Notes under the pieces: generated by a model | What the model was told of the DNA's origin: nothing | Database searches by the model: none | What the model saw: the letters and a program-made list of their open reading frames with translations, nothing else | Translations under genes and position numbers: made by a program | Part shown: in pieces, positions 27,156 through 35,690 of the stretch | How the letters are laid out: each line of letters begins with the position of its first letter | Numbering within the stretch: the first letter of the stretch is position 1 | Assembly (NCBI RefSeq): GCF_033170385.1 | Contig: NZ_CP126170.1 | Coordinates: 1,264,001-1,328,000 of the forward strand | Reading direction: 5' to 3' | DNA from: Xanthomonas rydalmerensis | GTDB lineage: Bacteria; Pseudomonadota; Gammaproteobacteria; Xanthomonadales; Xanthomonadaceae | Length of the DNA: 64,000 bases

Positions 27156-27950
27156 TCACCCGATCAATCCGTCGACCGGCGAGGAGGCGCTGGCGTAGCG
27201 CTTGCGCGGGATGCGCCCGGCCAGGAACGCCTCGCGGCCGGCTTCCACCGCCTTGCGCATGGCGCTGGCCATCAGCACCGGATTGCGCGCGCCGGCGATG
27301 GCGGTGTTCATCAGCACGCCGTCGCAGCCCAGTTCCATCGCGATCGCCGCGTCCGAGGCGGTGCCGACGCCGGCGTCGACGATGATCGGCACTTTGGCGT
27401 TGTCGATGATCTCCAGCAAGTTGTAGCGGTTCTGGATGCCCAGCCCGGAGCCGATCGGCGCGGCCAGCGGCATCACCGCCACGCAGCCGATCTCTTCCAG
27501 GCGCTTGGCCAGGATCGGGTCGTCGCTGGTATAGACCATCACCTCGAAACCATCGGCGACCAGGATTTCGGCGGCCTTGAGGGTCTGCACCACGTCCGGG
27601 AACAGGGTGCGCTGGTCGCCCAGCACTTCCAGCTTGGTCAGGTTGTGGCCGTCGAGCAGTTCGCGCGCCAGCCGGCAGGTGCGCACCGCATCCTCGGCGG
27701 TGTAGCAGCCGGCGGTGTTGGGCAGGATGGTGTACTGTTCAGGCGGCAGCACGTCGAGCAGGTTGGGCTCGCCCGGGTTCTGGCCGATGTTGCTGCGGCG
27801 GATCGCCACGGTGACGATCTGCGCGGCGGCGGCCTCGGTGGCCAGGCGGGTCTGTTCGAGATCGGCGAACTTGCCGGTGCCGGTGAGCAGGCGCGAACGG
27901 TAGGGTTTGCCGGCGATCACCAGCGCATCGTGGGGGGCGGGAGCGTTCAT
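27156..27950 (-). CDS. thiG: Thiazole synthase
   Basis: A 264-residue TIM-barrel enzyme that builds the thiazole moiety of thiamine from 1-deoxyxylulose 5-phosphate, dehydroglycine and ThiS-thiocarboxylate. Signatures are [37 protein letters not shown], the Schiff-base lysine region [16 protein letters not shown] and the phosphate-binding [20 protein letters not shown]. The frame is open six codons further, but the ATG at 27950 gives a family-like N-terminus. It follows thiS by 64 bases on the same strand; no TPP riboswitch was recognised upstream of thiS. Confidence 0.95.
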   Translation of the reverse strand: MNAPAPHDALVIAGKPYRSRLLTGTGKFADLEQTRLATEAAAAQIVTVAIRRSNIGQNPGEPNLLDVLPPEQYTILPNTAGCYTAEDAVRTCRLARELLDGHNLTKLEVLGDQRTLFPDVVQTLKAAEILVADGFEVMVYTSDDPILAKRLEEIGCVAVMPLAAPIGSGLGIQNRYNLLEIIDNAKVPIIVDAGVGTASDAAIAMELGCDGVLMNTAIAGARNPVLMASAMRKAVEAGREAFLAGRIPRKRYASASSPVDGLIG

Positions 27951-28014
27951 CGGCGGATTATCGCCCATCGCACCGGCCCTGCCGAGTCCGCACCGGGACG
28001 CGCGGCGGCGCGAT

Positions 28015-28215
28015 TCAGCCGCCGCCCAGCGCGTGCACGATCTCGACCCGGTCGCCGGCGTGCAGTTCGTGCGCGGCGTGCGCGCCGCGCGGCACGATCT
28101 CGCCGTTGACCTCGACCGCCACCCGCCGCTGCCCCAGTCCTTCGGCCTGCAGCAGCGCGGCCACGGTGGTGGCCGGCGCCAGCGTGCATTGTCTGCCGTT
28201 CAATTCGATGTTCAT
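28015..28215 (-). CDS. thiS: Sulfur carrier protein ThiS
   Basis: A 66-residue ubiquitin-like protein that is adenylated and thiocarboxylated at its C-terminus and donates sulfur for thiazole synthesis. It has the fold pattern [20 protein letters not shown], then [13 protein letters not shown] and [10 protein letters not shown] with the obligatory terminal Gly-Gly. The ATG at 28215 is preferred over one five codons upstream because it gives the family N-terminus MNIELNG. First gene of thiS-thiG-trmB. Confidence 0.93.
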   Translation of the reverse strand: MNIELNGRQCTLAPATTVAALLQAEGLGQRRVAVEVNGEIVPRGAHAAHELHAGDRVEIVHALGGG

Positions 28216-28387
28216 GCCATCATTGTGCAATGCGCGCCCTGGGCGCGCGAGTCGCGATCTTGCGGCAGTGCAACGTGAGCGTGTCCGGCAGAGGTGAAAT
28301 CATGTCGGCCATGCGGCAACGTATGGCGCGGCCGCTCCCCCGTTTCGTTGCATTTCTCGTGTTCCATTTCTGCCCGGGAGGGCTTCC

Positions 28388-30208
28388 ATGACTTCGTCCA
28401 TCCGTCCGCTCCGTTCGCTGCTCGCCGCCGCGATCGTGCTCGCCGCCGCGCCTGCGTTCGCGCAGTCCACCTACAGCCGCACCGTGTTCTTCGGCGACAG
28501 CCTGACCGACGCCGGCTACTACCGGCCGCTGCTGCCGGCCTCGGTACGTGCGGTGACCGGCCAGTTCACCACCAACCCGGACTTCGTCTGGGCGCAGTAC
28601 GTGGCCGAGTACTACGGCACCAACGCCGCCGCCAACGGCAACGGCCAGATCGGCGACGACTATGCCGCCGGCAACGCCCGCGTCGGCGTGGCCAACCCGA
28701 GCGCCCTCGGCGTGGCGCCGTCGCTGGCCACCCAGGCCAGCAACTACCTGGCCGCCAACGGCGGCAAGGCCGACCCGAATGCGCTGTACTCGGTGTGGGG
28801 CGGCGCCAACGACCTGTTCGCCATCGCCGGCGGCGCGCCGGTGCAGACCACCATCGGCAATGCGGTGGCCGCAGAAGTGGGCATCGTCGCCAGCCTGCAG
28901 AACGCCGGCGCGCGCTATGTCATGGTCAACAACCTGCCCGACGTCGGCATCACCCCGCGCTTCCGCGCCGGCGGCGCCGTGGCGATGGCGCAGGGCACCG
29001 CGCTGGCCACCGCCTACAACAACGCGCTGTTCTCCGGCCTCAAGAGCGCCGGGCTGCGGGTGATCCCGGTCGATACCTTCCACCTGCTGCAGGAAGTGGT
29101 GGCCAACCCGGGCACCTACGGCTTCACCAACGTCACCGGCACCGCCTGCCAGCCGCAGGTCACCGCGCAGTCGCTGACCTGCAACCCGACCAGCTACGTC
29201 AGCGCCGATGCCGCCGATACCTATGTGTTTGCCGATGGCGTGCACCCGACCGGCCGCACCCATGAACTGCTGGCGCAGTACGCGCTGTCGATCCTGGAAG
29301 GCCCGCGCACCCAGCAGATCCTGACGCACTCGGCGCAGATGGTCGGCCGCTCGCGCGCCGATCAGGTCGCCTGGCACGTCGATGGCCGCCCGGAATCGGA
29401 CGGCGTGCGCTGGTGGGGCAACCTGCGCGGCGACATGCAGCGCTACCAGCACGGCGACCTGTACGACGGCATGGCCCCGGCCGGCCTGTTCGGCGTGGAC
29501 TGGTCGCGCGGCGAGTGGGTGTTCGGCGGCTTCGGCGGCTTCGGTCGCACCGATGCCGACTTCGGCAACCGCGGCGGCGACTACACCCAGGACGACAGCA
29601 CCCTCGGCGGCTTCGCCGGCTGGTACGGCGAGCACGCCTGGGTCAACGCCCAGGTCAGCTACACCTGGCTGAGCTACGACGTCACCCGCAAGGTCAACCT
29701 CGGCCCGGCCACCATCGAGCACAAGGGCTCGCCGGACGGCAGCAACCTGACCGCGGCGCTGCAGGGCGGCTACGAGTTCGGCGAAGGCAGCTTCAAGCAC
29801 GGCCCGGTGGCCGCGGCGATCTGGCAGAAGGTCAAGCTCGACGGCTACACCGAGAGCAACCCGAACTCCAGCGCGCTGGGCTACAGCGACCGCGACGTCG
29901 AGTCGATGGTCGGCCGCATCGGCTGGAAGGCCAGCCTCGATGCCGGCATGGTGAAGCCGTACCTGCAGGCCACCTACGACCACGAGTTCAAGAAGAACCA
30001 GGAAGCCACCGCGTGGCTGCAGACCATGTCCGACCTGGGCGAGTACGCGGTGCCGGGCATCGACTTCGACCGCAACTACGCGTCGGTGGTGCTGGGCGCG
30101 CGGACCAAGCTGTGGGGCTTCGAGAGCAACGTCGGCATCGCCACCACCACGGGCCAGTCGCGCGCGCACGACACCTCGCTGTTCGTGAACTTCGGCGGCA
30201 GCTTCTAA
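28388..30208 (+). CDS. estA: Autotransporter GDSL esterase/lipase, EstA-like
   Basis: A 606-residue outer-membrane esterase that exports itself (type Va). After a signal peptide (LLAAAIVLAAAPAFA) comes the GDSL hydrolase passenger: block I FFGDSLTDAG with the nucleophile Ser, block III WGGANDLF, and the Asp-x-x-His pair in DGVHPTGRTHELLA. The last 280 residues are a 12-stranded autotransporter barrel (WVFGGFGGFGRTDADFGNRG; final strand LFVNFGGSF). Esterases of this group hydrolyse short- to medium-chain esters at the cell surface and can affect rhamnolipid or virulence traits in relatives. Strong codon bias (many GGC, CTG, AAC) suggests good expression. Confidence 0.93.
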   Translation: MTSSIRPLRSLLAAAIVLAAAPAFAQSTYSRTVFFGDSLTDAGYYRPLLPASVRAVTGQFTTNPDFVWAQYVAEYYGTNAAANGNGQIGDDYAAGNARVGVANPSALGVAPSLATQASNYLAANGGKADPNALYSVWGGANDLFAIAGGAPVQTTIGNAVAAEVGIVASLQNAGARYVMVNNLPDVGITPRFRAGGAVAMAQGTALATAYNNALFSGLKSAGLRVIPVDTFHLLQEVVANPGTYGFTNVTGTACQPQVTAQSLTCNPTSYVSADAADTYVFADGVHPTGRTHELLAQYALSILEGPRTQQILTHSAQMVGRSRADQVAWHVDGRPESDGVRWWGNLRGDMQRYQHGDLYDGMAPAGLFGVDWSRGEWVFGGFGGFGRTDADFGNRGGDYTQDDSTLGGFAGWYGEHAWVNAQVSYTWLSYDVTRKVNLGPATIEHKGSPDGSNLTAALQGGYEFGEGSFKHGPVAAAIWQKVKLDGYTESNPNSSALGYSDRDVESMVGRIGWKASLDAGMVKPYLQATYDHEFKKNQEATAWLQTMSDLGEYAVPGIDFDRNYASVVLGARTKLWGFESNVGIATTTGQSRAHDTSLFVNFGGSF

Positions 30209-30290
30209 GCACCGCCCGGGTTTGCCCGCCTTGCCCGGCTGCGTGCCGGGCAGGGTAGGGCGAGGGATGTACAAAGGCAGCAGTGCCTGT

Positions 30291-30354
30291 TGTGGGAGGG
30301 GCTTCAGCCCCGACGCCTCGGAGTTCGAGCCGTCGGGACTGAAGCCCTTCTGCA
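30291..30354. repeat. Palindromic repeat pair, GGGGCTTCAGCCCCGACG type
   Basis: TGTGGGAGGGGCTTCAGCCC and CGTCGGGACTGAAGCCC are inverted relatives of the REP-like family, lying between the esterase gene and tRNA-Gly. They may form the 3' end structure of the esterase mRNA. Confidence 0.7.
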
Positions 30355-30462
30355 TTTCCACGGCACCTGCCGGGCCGTGTCGCTTTCGTCCGCGCACTGC
30401 AGCCCGCATCGCGCCGATTTCTTGCGCAACCCCCGGCCCAGCGCATAGACTGCACCGGCAAC

Positions 30463-30536
30463 GCGGGCGTAGCTCAATGGTAGAGCTGTAGCTTCCCAAG
30501 CTACTGACGTGGGTTCGATTCCCATCGCCCGCTCCA
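30463..30536 (+). tRNA. tRNA-Gly (anticodon CCC)
   Basis: A complete 74-base tRNA with encoded CCA. Acceptor arms GCGGGCG and CGCCCGC pair fully. The D arm is AGCTCAATGGTAGAGCT, the anticodon stem GTAGC/GCTAC encloses loop TTCCCAA (anticodon CCC, codon GGG), and the T arm is GTGGGTTCGATTCCCAT. The genomic island starts directly after its 3' end, so it is probably the integration site. Confidence 0.96.
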
Positions 30537-30615
30537 GTCTCGCGAATGCTAGCGCTAAGTTGTTGACCGCGCTGACTATTCCGTCCGGCTGAAGACCGCC
30601 TCGAACGACCTCCCA

Positions 30616-30639
30616 AGGTATCGTTTGAGGTATCGTTTT
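30616..30639. repeat. Tandem 12-base repeat beside tRNA-Gly
   Basis: AGGTATCGTTTG is followed directly by AGGTATCGTTTT. The pair lies 80 bases past the tRNA, at the left edge of the island. Tandem short repeats in this place are typical of arm-type binding sites for a tyrosine integrase or of excisionase sites; this role is inferred. Confidence 0.5.
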
Positions 30640-30788
30640 TCCCAAAGCCCCTCTTGCTGCATCGGTCATCAGGCCTCTACGTGCGCTTCTTGGTTCCTGC
30701 TGATTTGCAGGGGTAAGTCGGCTCGCGTTTTCTTGTTCGTCCTCTCTATCTTTGCCCCGGCGACGCTGCGCGTCTGGTGTCTGCCTAC

Positions 30789-30935
30789 ATGGGAGTGGCA
30801 CTATCGAACGCGTTCCAAGCATTGAGGCAGGGAAAGTCAGTGGATCTGGACGAAGTGCTGCGCCGAATTCGAGAGCAAGGACTGCGCGAACTCACATTGA
30901 CCGATGTGACGCTGCCTAATGGCACGCATCGTTAA
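30789..30935 (+). CDS. Small open frame of 48 residues, unknown
   Basis: An ATG frame giving MGVALSNAFQALRQGKSVDL and continuing to a C-terminus LTLTDVTLPNGTHR. It has a helix-rich look and no recognised family. No clear ribosome binding site precedes it, but a good intrinsic terminator follows 54 bases after its stop, which suggests that a transcript ends here. It could be the last part of a gene truncated when the island formed. Confidence 0.3.
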   Translation: MGVALSNAFQALRQGKSVDLDEVLRRIREQGLRELTLTDVTLPNGTHR

Positions 30936-30988
30936 GGCCCAGATCGATACGCCTGAGGACGCAGCGTTAGTTGCTGCGTTGAATCTAG

Positions 30989-31024
30989 CCCCAATCGACG
31001 AGATTTTCGTCGATCGGGGGTTTT
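30989..31024 (+). terminator. Intrinsic terminator
   Basis: Arms CCCCAATCGACGA (30989-31001) and TCGTCGATCGGGG (31007-31019) pair with a single mismatch around a 5-base loop, followed by GTTTT. This is a rho-independent terminator for plus-strand transcripts entering the island. Confidence 0.75.
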
Positions 31025-31041
31025 CATGCATTCAAGGCGAG

Positions 31042-31781
31042 ATGTCTCTTGCGATGGCTGTTTTTGGGCCTGATAGCTACCATAAATTTATTGAAAATCA
31101 GTCTTCCCCGGAAACTGGGAGAATGAGCTCGGCGTTCGACTTGGGGAAGGGAAAGCCACTTCTCGGGATGAGGTGGGCAAAACCATTTCCCTTATTTTGG
31201 ATGATCCTACTCTCGACTTCTTGCGAAAGTGGAATTGCTCGTCCGGTTCTTTCCTGAACAATTCAGTCAGATCCTCTTCGCGCATCTGCCGGCCTATCAA
31301 GAAAGCGTCGACCAAGAGGTTGAGAATCTCTGTGTCGTCACGCGTGGAGCCCCTATCGATTTGAAAGGAAGGGAATCGGTTGTTGCGCGAAAGCAGATAT
31401 TCAATGAGGTGGCGAGGGACGCCTTTGCTAAAATTGGGCTATCTGTTGCCGGCGAAAAGGATGGTTTACTTCTTCTCTGGCGTCGGAAGCGACGGTGCCA
31501 AAATCTCGGCGCAAATTGAGCCTTCATCCCTCACCAGGGTATATTCGACCCACACGTGGCCGACTATTCGATATTGGCCTTTGATGCCGTTTAGCTTCGT
31601 CGTCAAGAAGAGATCTAAAGGCGAGAAGAATGCGGCATTCATGATGCCACCTGAGGTCCAGTCACTAGCAGCGCTGCGTCTAGGAAGATATGAAGACAGT
31701 CACTCGCTAGAAGTTGCTGTGCGCGCCTTGGCGTTGTGGATCGAACTGGGATTTTTTGGTGGCCCGCCCAAGAAGGATTGA
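31042..31781 (+). pseudogene. Frameshifted gene of unknown function
   Basis: Low-GC sequence with protein-like text spread over three frames. A start with a GGCGAG binding site (MSLAMAVFGPDSYHKF) leads to DEVGKTISLILDDPTLDFL (frame 3 of the window, about 31125-31220), then VELLVRFFPEQFSQILFAHL and FAKIGLSVAGEKDG (about 31229-31470), then VYFFSGVGSDGAKISAQIEP up to FFGGPPKKD and a stop at 31781. At least two, probably three, single-base shifts are needed to join them, at about 31095, 31225 and 31475. The joined protein would be about 245 residues and resembles nothing I recognise. The composition differs strongly from the core genome, so it arrived by transfer and then decayed. Confidence 0.6.
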
Positions 31782-31944
31782 AGTTTCCCAAGTGTCCTGG
31801 CTGATCTACTCGATAGGCAGTAGACGAAAAGCCCCGAGTTGATTGTGCTTTTATGGACGCCTAGATGATCTTGTCGTGCTGGTTCCGTTGGTCATCCGGT
31901 CGATCTAAGATGCATCTGGTTGGCACATCAAAGGCGCGCCTTCT

Positions 31945-33114
31945 GTGTATAAGCAGGTCAAGTTCACTCGGGAAGAACTCTACGAGATGGTTTGGGCACG
32001 CCCTGTGCTCGTCCTTGCCAAGGAAATCGGCGTATCCGATGTCGCTTTCTCGAAGGCATGTCGAAAAGCGGAGATTCCACTTCCGAACAGAGGGCACTGG
32101 GCAATCGTCCGGACTGGGCGGACCGTCAAGCAGCCCCCTCTTCCGGATGCCAAGGAAGGGCAGCCAAGTGTCGTGCTCTTTACCGTGTCCGAGAACGCTC
32201 CTTCCAAGCCACCTCGACCCGAGGTGCCGCTTGGGCCACCTGTTGCGGTTCCCCAAGAACTCATCAAGCCCCACCGCTTGATCGCTGAGGTCAAAGCGGC
32301 AGCAAAGGCTGCCCGAGAGGACAAGGGCGTCTTGCAGTTGAGCTATAACAAGGTGCTTCGGCTCAGAACCTCGACGGCTCAGCTACCCAGAGCCTTGATC
32401 CTATTGGACGTCCTGATCAAGCAGTTCGAGGCCAAGGGCTGCAAAGTCCGCCTCAACGAGGAGCGGGCTTCAACAGAATTGGTGTTGAAAGAAGGAACTG
32501 TATCTTTCCGGTTGAGCGAAAGGACCAAGCAAACGCTACCGCCACCACCACCGCCTCGCCCACCCGGACGAAGAGGAGAGTCTTACTACGAGCCGTGGAG
32601 GCCAGCTTACATCTTGGTGGGAACGGGCGAATTTGCCTTGGAGTTTGACCAATGGCTTGGCAACAGTCGCCACATTTGGAAGGATCGGGCAGGAAACCCC
32701 TTGGAGGCTCAGCTCCATGAGGTGATCGCAGAAGTCCCTGTGTGGGAAGACGCATTGCGCACGCGTCGCTTGGAGAACGAGAAGCGAACTGCCGATGCGA
32801 GAGAACAAGAAGCTAGGCGCATAGAAGCGGAGCGGGCAAGGGCTGTCTTGCGCACACAACGAGCCCGCCTGGTGCAGAACATGCTTGCTTGGGAGCGCGC
32901 TCAGCGAATTCGCCACTTCATCTTGGCAGTTCAACAAAGCGCAGATCCGACACCGGAAGCGCAGGTGTGGCTAGCCTGGGCCAACGAACAAGTGAAATGC
33001 CTCGATCCGATCACCTCATCTCTTTCGCACGTAATCAACTTGGACGTAAAGCTCGATCCCTACTTCAGTGGCTACTCGCATTGGAACAAGCCTGAGAAGG
33101 ATTGGTGGGATTGA
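31945..33114 (+). CDS. Island protein with N-terminal HTH-like region and coiled coil
   Basis: A 389-residue protein starting with GTG. The N-terminal 55 residues (FTREELYEMVWARPVLVLAK, then EIGVSDVAFSKACRKAEIPL, then NRGHWA) look like a resolvase-type DNA-binding helix-turn-helix seen at the start of several mobile-element proteins. A proline-rich hinge (PPPPPPRPPG, near residue 200) follows, and a charged coiled coil lies at about 270-320 (RRLENEKRTADAREQEARRI). No catalytic motif is apparent. GC content is lower than in the core genes and the gene lies alone on the plus strand within the island. Function unknown; DNA binding is inferred from the N-terminal pattern. Confidence 0.7.
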   Translation: MYKQVKFTREELYEMVWARPVLVLAKEIGVSDVAFSKACRKAEIPLPNRGHWAIVRTGRTVKQPPLPDAKEGQPSVVLFTVSENAPSKPPRPEVPLGPPVAVPQELIKPHRLIAEVKAAAKAAREDKGVLQLSYNKVLRLRTSTAQLPRALILLDVLIKQFEAKGCKVRLNEERASTELVLKEGTVSFRLSERTKQTLPPPPPPRPPGRRGESYYEPWRPAYILVGTGEFALEFDQWLGNSRHIWKDRAGNPLEAQLHEVIAEVPVWEDALRTRRLENEKRTADAREQEARRIEAERARAVLRTQRARLVQNMLAWERAQRIRHFILAVQQSADPTPEAQVWLAWANEQVKCLDPITSSLSHVINLDVKLDPYFSGYSHWNKPEKDWWD

Positions 33115-33116
33115 TC

Positions 33117-33541
33117 TTTGAGCGGACTGCCGGCGCAGCAAGCGCGAGCAGGCGGGAGGTAGAGCACCGATCGTTGCGGCACCCAGGTCCGGTGGGTGCC
33201 GCATCAAGGGCAACATCTCGCGTCAGGGCAATAAGATCTACCACGTGCCTGGCCCCCGTGAAGCCTTGCGGGCAGGGTGGCGGCCGGCACTGCGCTGACA
33301 TGCGTTCTCTATGCCCAAGTGGACGGTAGGGAGGCGGCCCAGCAGCCAGCGGAGCAGAACCTGGTACAGGCGGAGGTCATCAAGCAAGTCGAAGTGCGTC
33401 AGCACCAGGTGGAGATGACCCAGAAGTAAGCGCAAGAGCAGGCAGCGCCGACTCGGGGGATGGGAAGCAAGAAAGGATAGAGGTCCTGTCTGCTTCCACG
33501 CAGAGGGTGCTCGGTTCCTTAGGCGCTCCTGGCCCCGGCTT
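33117..33541 (+). pseudogene. Relic of a micrococcal-nuclease-type C-terminus, plus unassigned sequence
   Basis: No intact gene lies here. From about 33192 the plus strand reads GGCRIKGNISRQGNKIYHVP then GPREALRAGWRPALR and a stop. IKGNIS...YHVPG...EA..AGWR is the pattern at the C-terminus of secreted thermonuclease-like proteins, here with an internal deletion after YHVPG. A second frame follows (CVLYAQVDGREAAQQPAEQN) without a start. A similar tail occurs at 37160-37230. The rest of the gap holds nothing I can name. Confidence 0.45.
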
Positions 33542-34273
33542 TCATGGAGTTACCCGTCGAATCTCCCAATCGCCACGCGACATTGTTCGAACTTGATGAA
33601 GGTCAATGTCATAAATGGCGATCAGTTCAGAGCTACTGGCGATGATGTGGCCTCGGATCTTACGCTCGCCCTTTTCCCAGAGTTCCGTATCGCCGCGCGA
33701 CACCGGGCCGAGTAAGCGACGCCGCTCAGCGCTTGCTTCATTTTTTCCAGCATGTTCGCCAACAAATCCTGGTAAGACTGATACGAACAAGCCGACGAAA
33801 AAAAGTGTCGCTGCAAGATAAATGCCAGAGGCGGCGATACCCGCTGATGACAGGACAAGCATGATTGAAGGGTGACGCCGGCCAAATTCTTTGATGCGAA
33901 CTCCTTTGTAGGGTCGGGCAGGGAAGCGGTAGACCCAAACTGCCAACCACAAGAAGAAAAAAGCGAGCAACACTGCAAGCCAAGGCACGGAGTGGATGAC
34001 TCCAATGCCTTCCAACACAATGGCATAGTAGCCTCGGATGACTTTCCAGTCGGTGGATTGAGGAAAGAGATCTGCCTGGACACCCCACGCATTGAGATAG
34101 CTGGTGTAGGCAACATGCCCACACCCGTGAAGCACGATCCCAGCCAGCGTTGTCATCGCAGCGATACTGCCGATCAACGTGGTGATGGACCAAGATCGCT
34201 TCGAGGACGCCTTGTTCGCGTCCTCTGGTGAAGGGCTGGAACGCTTCGATCGGACAATTTCGATATGGCGCAT
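33542..34273 (-). CDS. Membrane protein of unknown function (island)
   Basis: A 243-residue protein with three predicted membrane segments: about 33-52 (ITTLIGSIAAMTTLAGIVLH), 98-118 (WLAVLLAFFFLWLAVWVYRF) and 140-166 (SAGIAASGIYLAATLFFVGL). The first loop carries NAWGVQADLFPQSTDWKVIR. A soluble C-terminal domain of about 60 residues ends HQVRTMSRGDWEIRRVTP. No family was recognised. It lies head to tail with the next minus-strand gene, 23 bases apart, so the two may be co-transcribed. Confidence 0.65.
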   Translation of the reverse strand: MRHIEIVRSKRSSPSPEDANKASSKRSWSITTLIGSIAAMTTLAGIVLHGCGHVAYTSYLNAWGVQADLFPQSTDWKVIRGYYAIVLEGIGVIHSVPWLAVLLAFFFLWLAVWVYRFPARPYKGVRIKEFGRRHPSIMLVLSSAGIAASGIYLAATLFFVGLFVSVLPGFVGEHAGKNEASAERRRLLGPVSRGDTELWEKGERKIRGHIIASSSELIAIYDIDLHQVRTMSRGDWEIRRVTP

Positions 34274-34296
34274 GGCTGTCGTGTTTGATGAGCTAC

Positions 34297-35160
34297 TCAG
34301 CTACTTTGATCGTTCCTCAAGAACCCGATGTGATGCACGGAGTTGATGTCAGCCATGAAACGCCCTGAGCCTGACTCTCGGGCGTAATCGAAAAGGAGAA
34401 GATAGTGGCCAACCATCTCGTCAATGCTCGATAGGCCATAGCGAGCGAGGATCGAAGGGATGTGATCACGCAGAAGCGCGATACGGAAACTCTCACGTGT
34501 GGTGCCAAAGTTGCAGTAATAAGTGTCATGCGCTGTCCACAATTTCCACGGACGGACGATGCCCCAGAACCCCAACCATCGGCCCGTGTGATGCGCCATG
34601 ATCGCTGATTCAAAACGCACGAATGCATCATGGACAGCCACCTCAGGCCGGTCGTTGCCTGGCATGCGAATCGTCATCGAACTTGTCTTAAAGCTCGGCC
34701 ACTCGACCAGCTGTTCAAGCAGCTTTTGAGGCCCACGCGAGACGGTATTTGAACGCCTTGTGCCATCGCCGCTGCTCCGCGAGCGACTTTCTTCCCCAGG
34801 CCCTTCCTGATCCTCTGAGGTGATGTCATCGCTCTCTGCCGTCAAAGACGGGATCAACACGATAAGCTTGGTGTTGCGCTGCTCCCAATGAGCCACCGTT
34901 CGATCGCTGTCGTCGTCTTCCCAGGGGTCGCCATAGCTTCGAGTGATGTCACACTCATCTGCGTGGGGAAGAGCGTAGAAGTGTGCGACTTTGCTGCGCC
35001 GGCCAGGACTCGGCCTGGATGCGGATCTGAAATGAGCCGTGGCCTCGCAATAGGGGCAGCGCAAATGGAGCTTCAAGGCGCGCCGGGAGGACGGATCTAG
35101 ATCCGCGACTTCCTGTGCTGTGTATTCTTGATTGCTTCGAAGATCCCTTGCTTTGTCCAT
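34297..35160 (-). CDS. Island protein with a putative zinc-binding CPYC motif
   Basis: A 287-residue soluble protein. Near the N-terminus C35-x2-C38 (LRCPYCEATAHFR), then H60, H66 and C70 (KVAHFYALPHADEC) form a likely zinc ribbon, a layout that recalls the N-terminal region of CoiA-like nuclease proteins; the CoiA catalytic residues are not seen. A Ser/Arg-rich linker (about 120-145) leads to a C-terminal domain with Trp-rich GRWLGFWGIVRPWKLWTAHD. Upstream of the membrane protein on the same strand. Function unknown. Confidence 0.65.
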   Translation of the reverse strand: MDKARDLRSNQEYTAQEVADLDPSSRRALKLHLRCPYCEATAHFRSASRPSPGRRSKVAHFYALPHADECDITRSYGDPWEDDDSDRTVAHWEQRNTKLIVLIPSLTAESDDITSEDQEGPGEESRSRSSGDGTRRSNTVSRGPQKLLEQLVEWPSFKTSSMTIRMPGNDRPEVAVHDAFVRFESAIMAHHTGRWLGFWGIVRPWKLWTAHDTYYCNFGTTRESFRIALLRDHIPSILARYGLSSIDEMVGHYLLLFDYARESGSGRFMADINSVHHIGFLRNDQSS

Positions 35161-35314
35161 CAGGCTCCCCTTGTCCTAACTTGCATGCTTTCAAGTGCCG
35201 TGCAGCTAGTCAAGCCGATCCGCAGTGGCGAATATTGCGATACGATCAAGGGGATGGCATCGGGGGCGAAGCGCTCTCTAGATCATATGTAGAACCCAAA
35301 CAGCAGAGGTCGTG

Positions 35315-35677
35315 ATGAGTAAGCTGAAGGTGCACTCCGTGGCGAATAAGGGTGACTTGGCGAGCGAATGCGTATGGATCCAGGTATTGGAGGATATTCA
35401 AAGCCTCAGTCATTATCTTCTCTGTGATACCACCTACACTGATGAAAATCATGTATCTAATGAACTTCGGCACCTATACTGGTTCAATAATCTTGCTGTC
35501 AAGAAGGGTGACTGGATTCAGCTCATGACCAAAGATGGGAGAAATGCCTCTATGGTCAATAAGTATCAAACAACAACTCATGTTTTCTTCTGGAAGCTGG
35601 GTGTGGCGGTATGGAATAAGGCTGGTGATGCGGCGTTAATTTTCGATGTTGTCGATTGGAAAACCACACGGGTCTGA
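35315..35677 (+). CDS. Small AT-rich island protein, first of a two-gene unit
   Basis: A 120-residue protein with a good start: AGAGGT five bases before the ATG at 35315. The sequence (VHSVANKGDLASECVWIQVL; LLCDTTYTDENHVSNELRHL; then YWFNNLAVKKGDWIQL and THVFFWKLGVAVWNKAGDAA) alternates like a beta-sandwich and resembles lamin-tail-like small domains found in mobile islands, by impression only. GC content is low compared with the genome, indicating recent transfer. It lies 13 bases before the HEPN-motif gene on the same strand and is probably co-expressed with it, perhaps as its partner or sensor. Confidence 0.7.
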   Translation: MSKLKVHSVANKGDLASECVWIQVLEDIQSLSHYLLCDTTYTDENHVSNELRHLYWFNNLAVKKGDWIQLMTKDGRNASMVNKYQTTTHVFFWKLGVAVWNKAGDAALIFDVVDWKTTRV

Positions 35678-35690
35678 TGGATAGCAAAGA

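Noticed and set aside
28216..28387. TPP riboswitch upstream of thiS
   Set aside because: The typical CTGAGA and ACCTGATCTGGATAATGCC-like blocks are absent from this gap.
30304..30822. Minus-strand frame containing LERAMGIEPTSVAWEATALP
   Set aside because: This text is the antisense translation of the tRNA-Gly region, a frequent false protein in databases.
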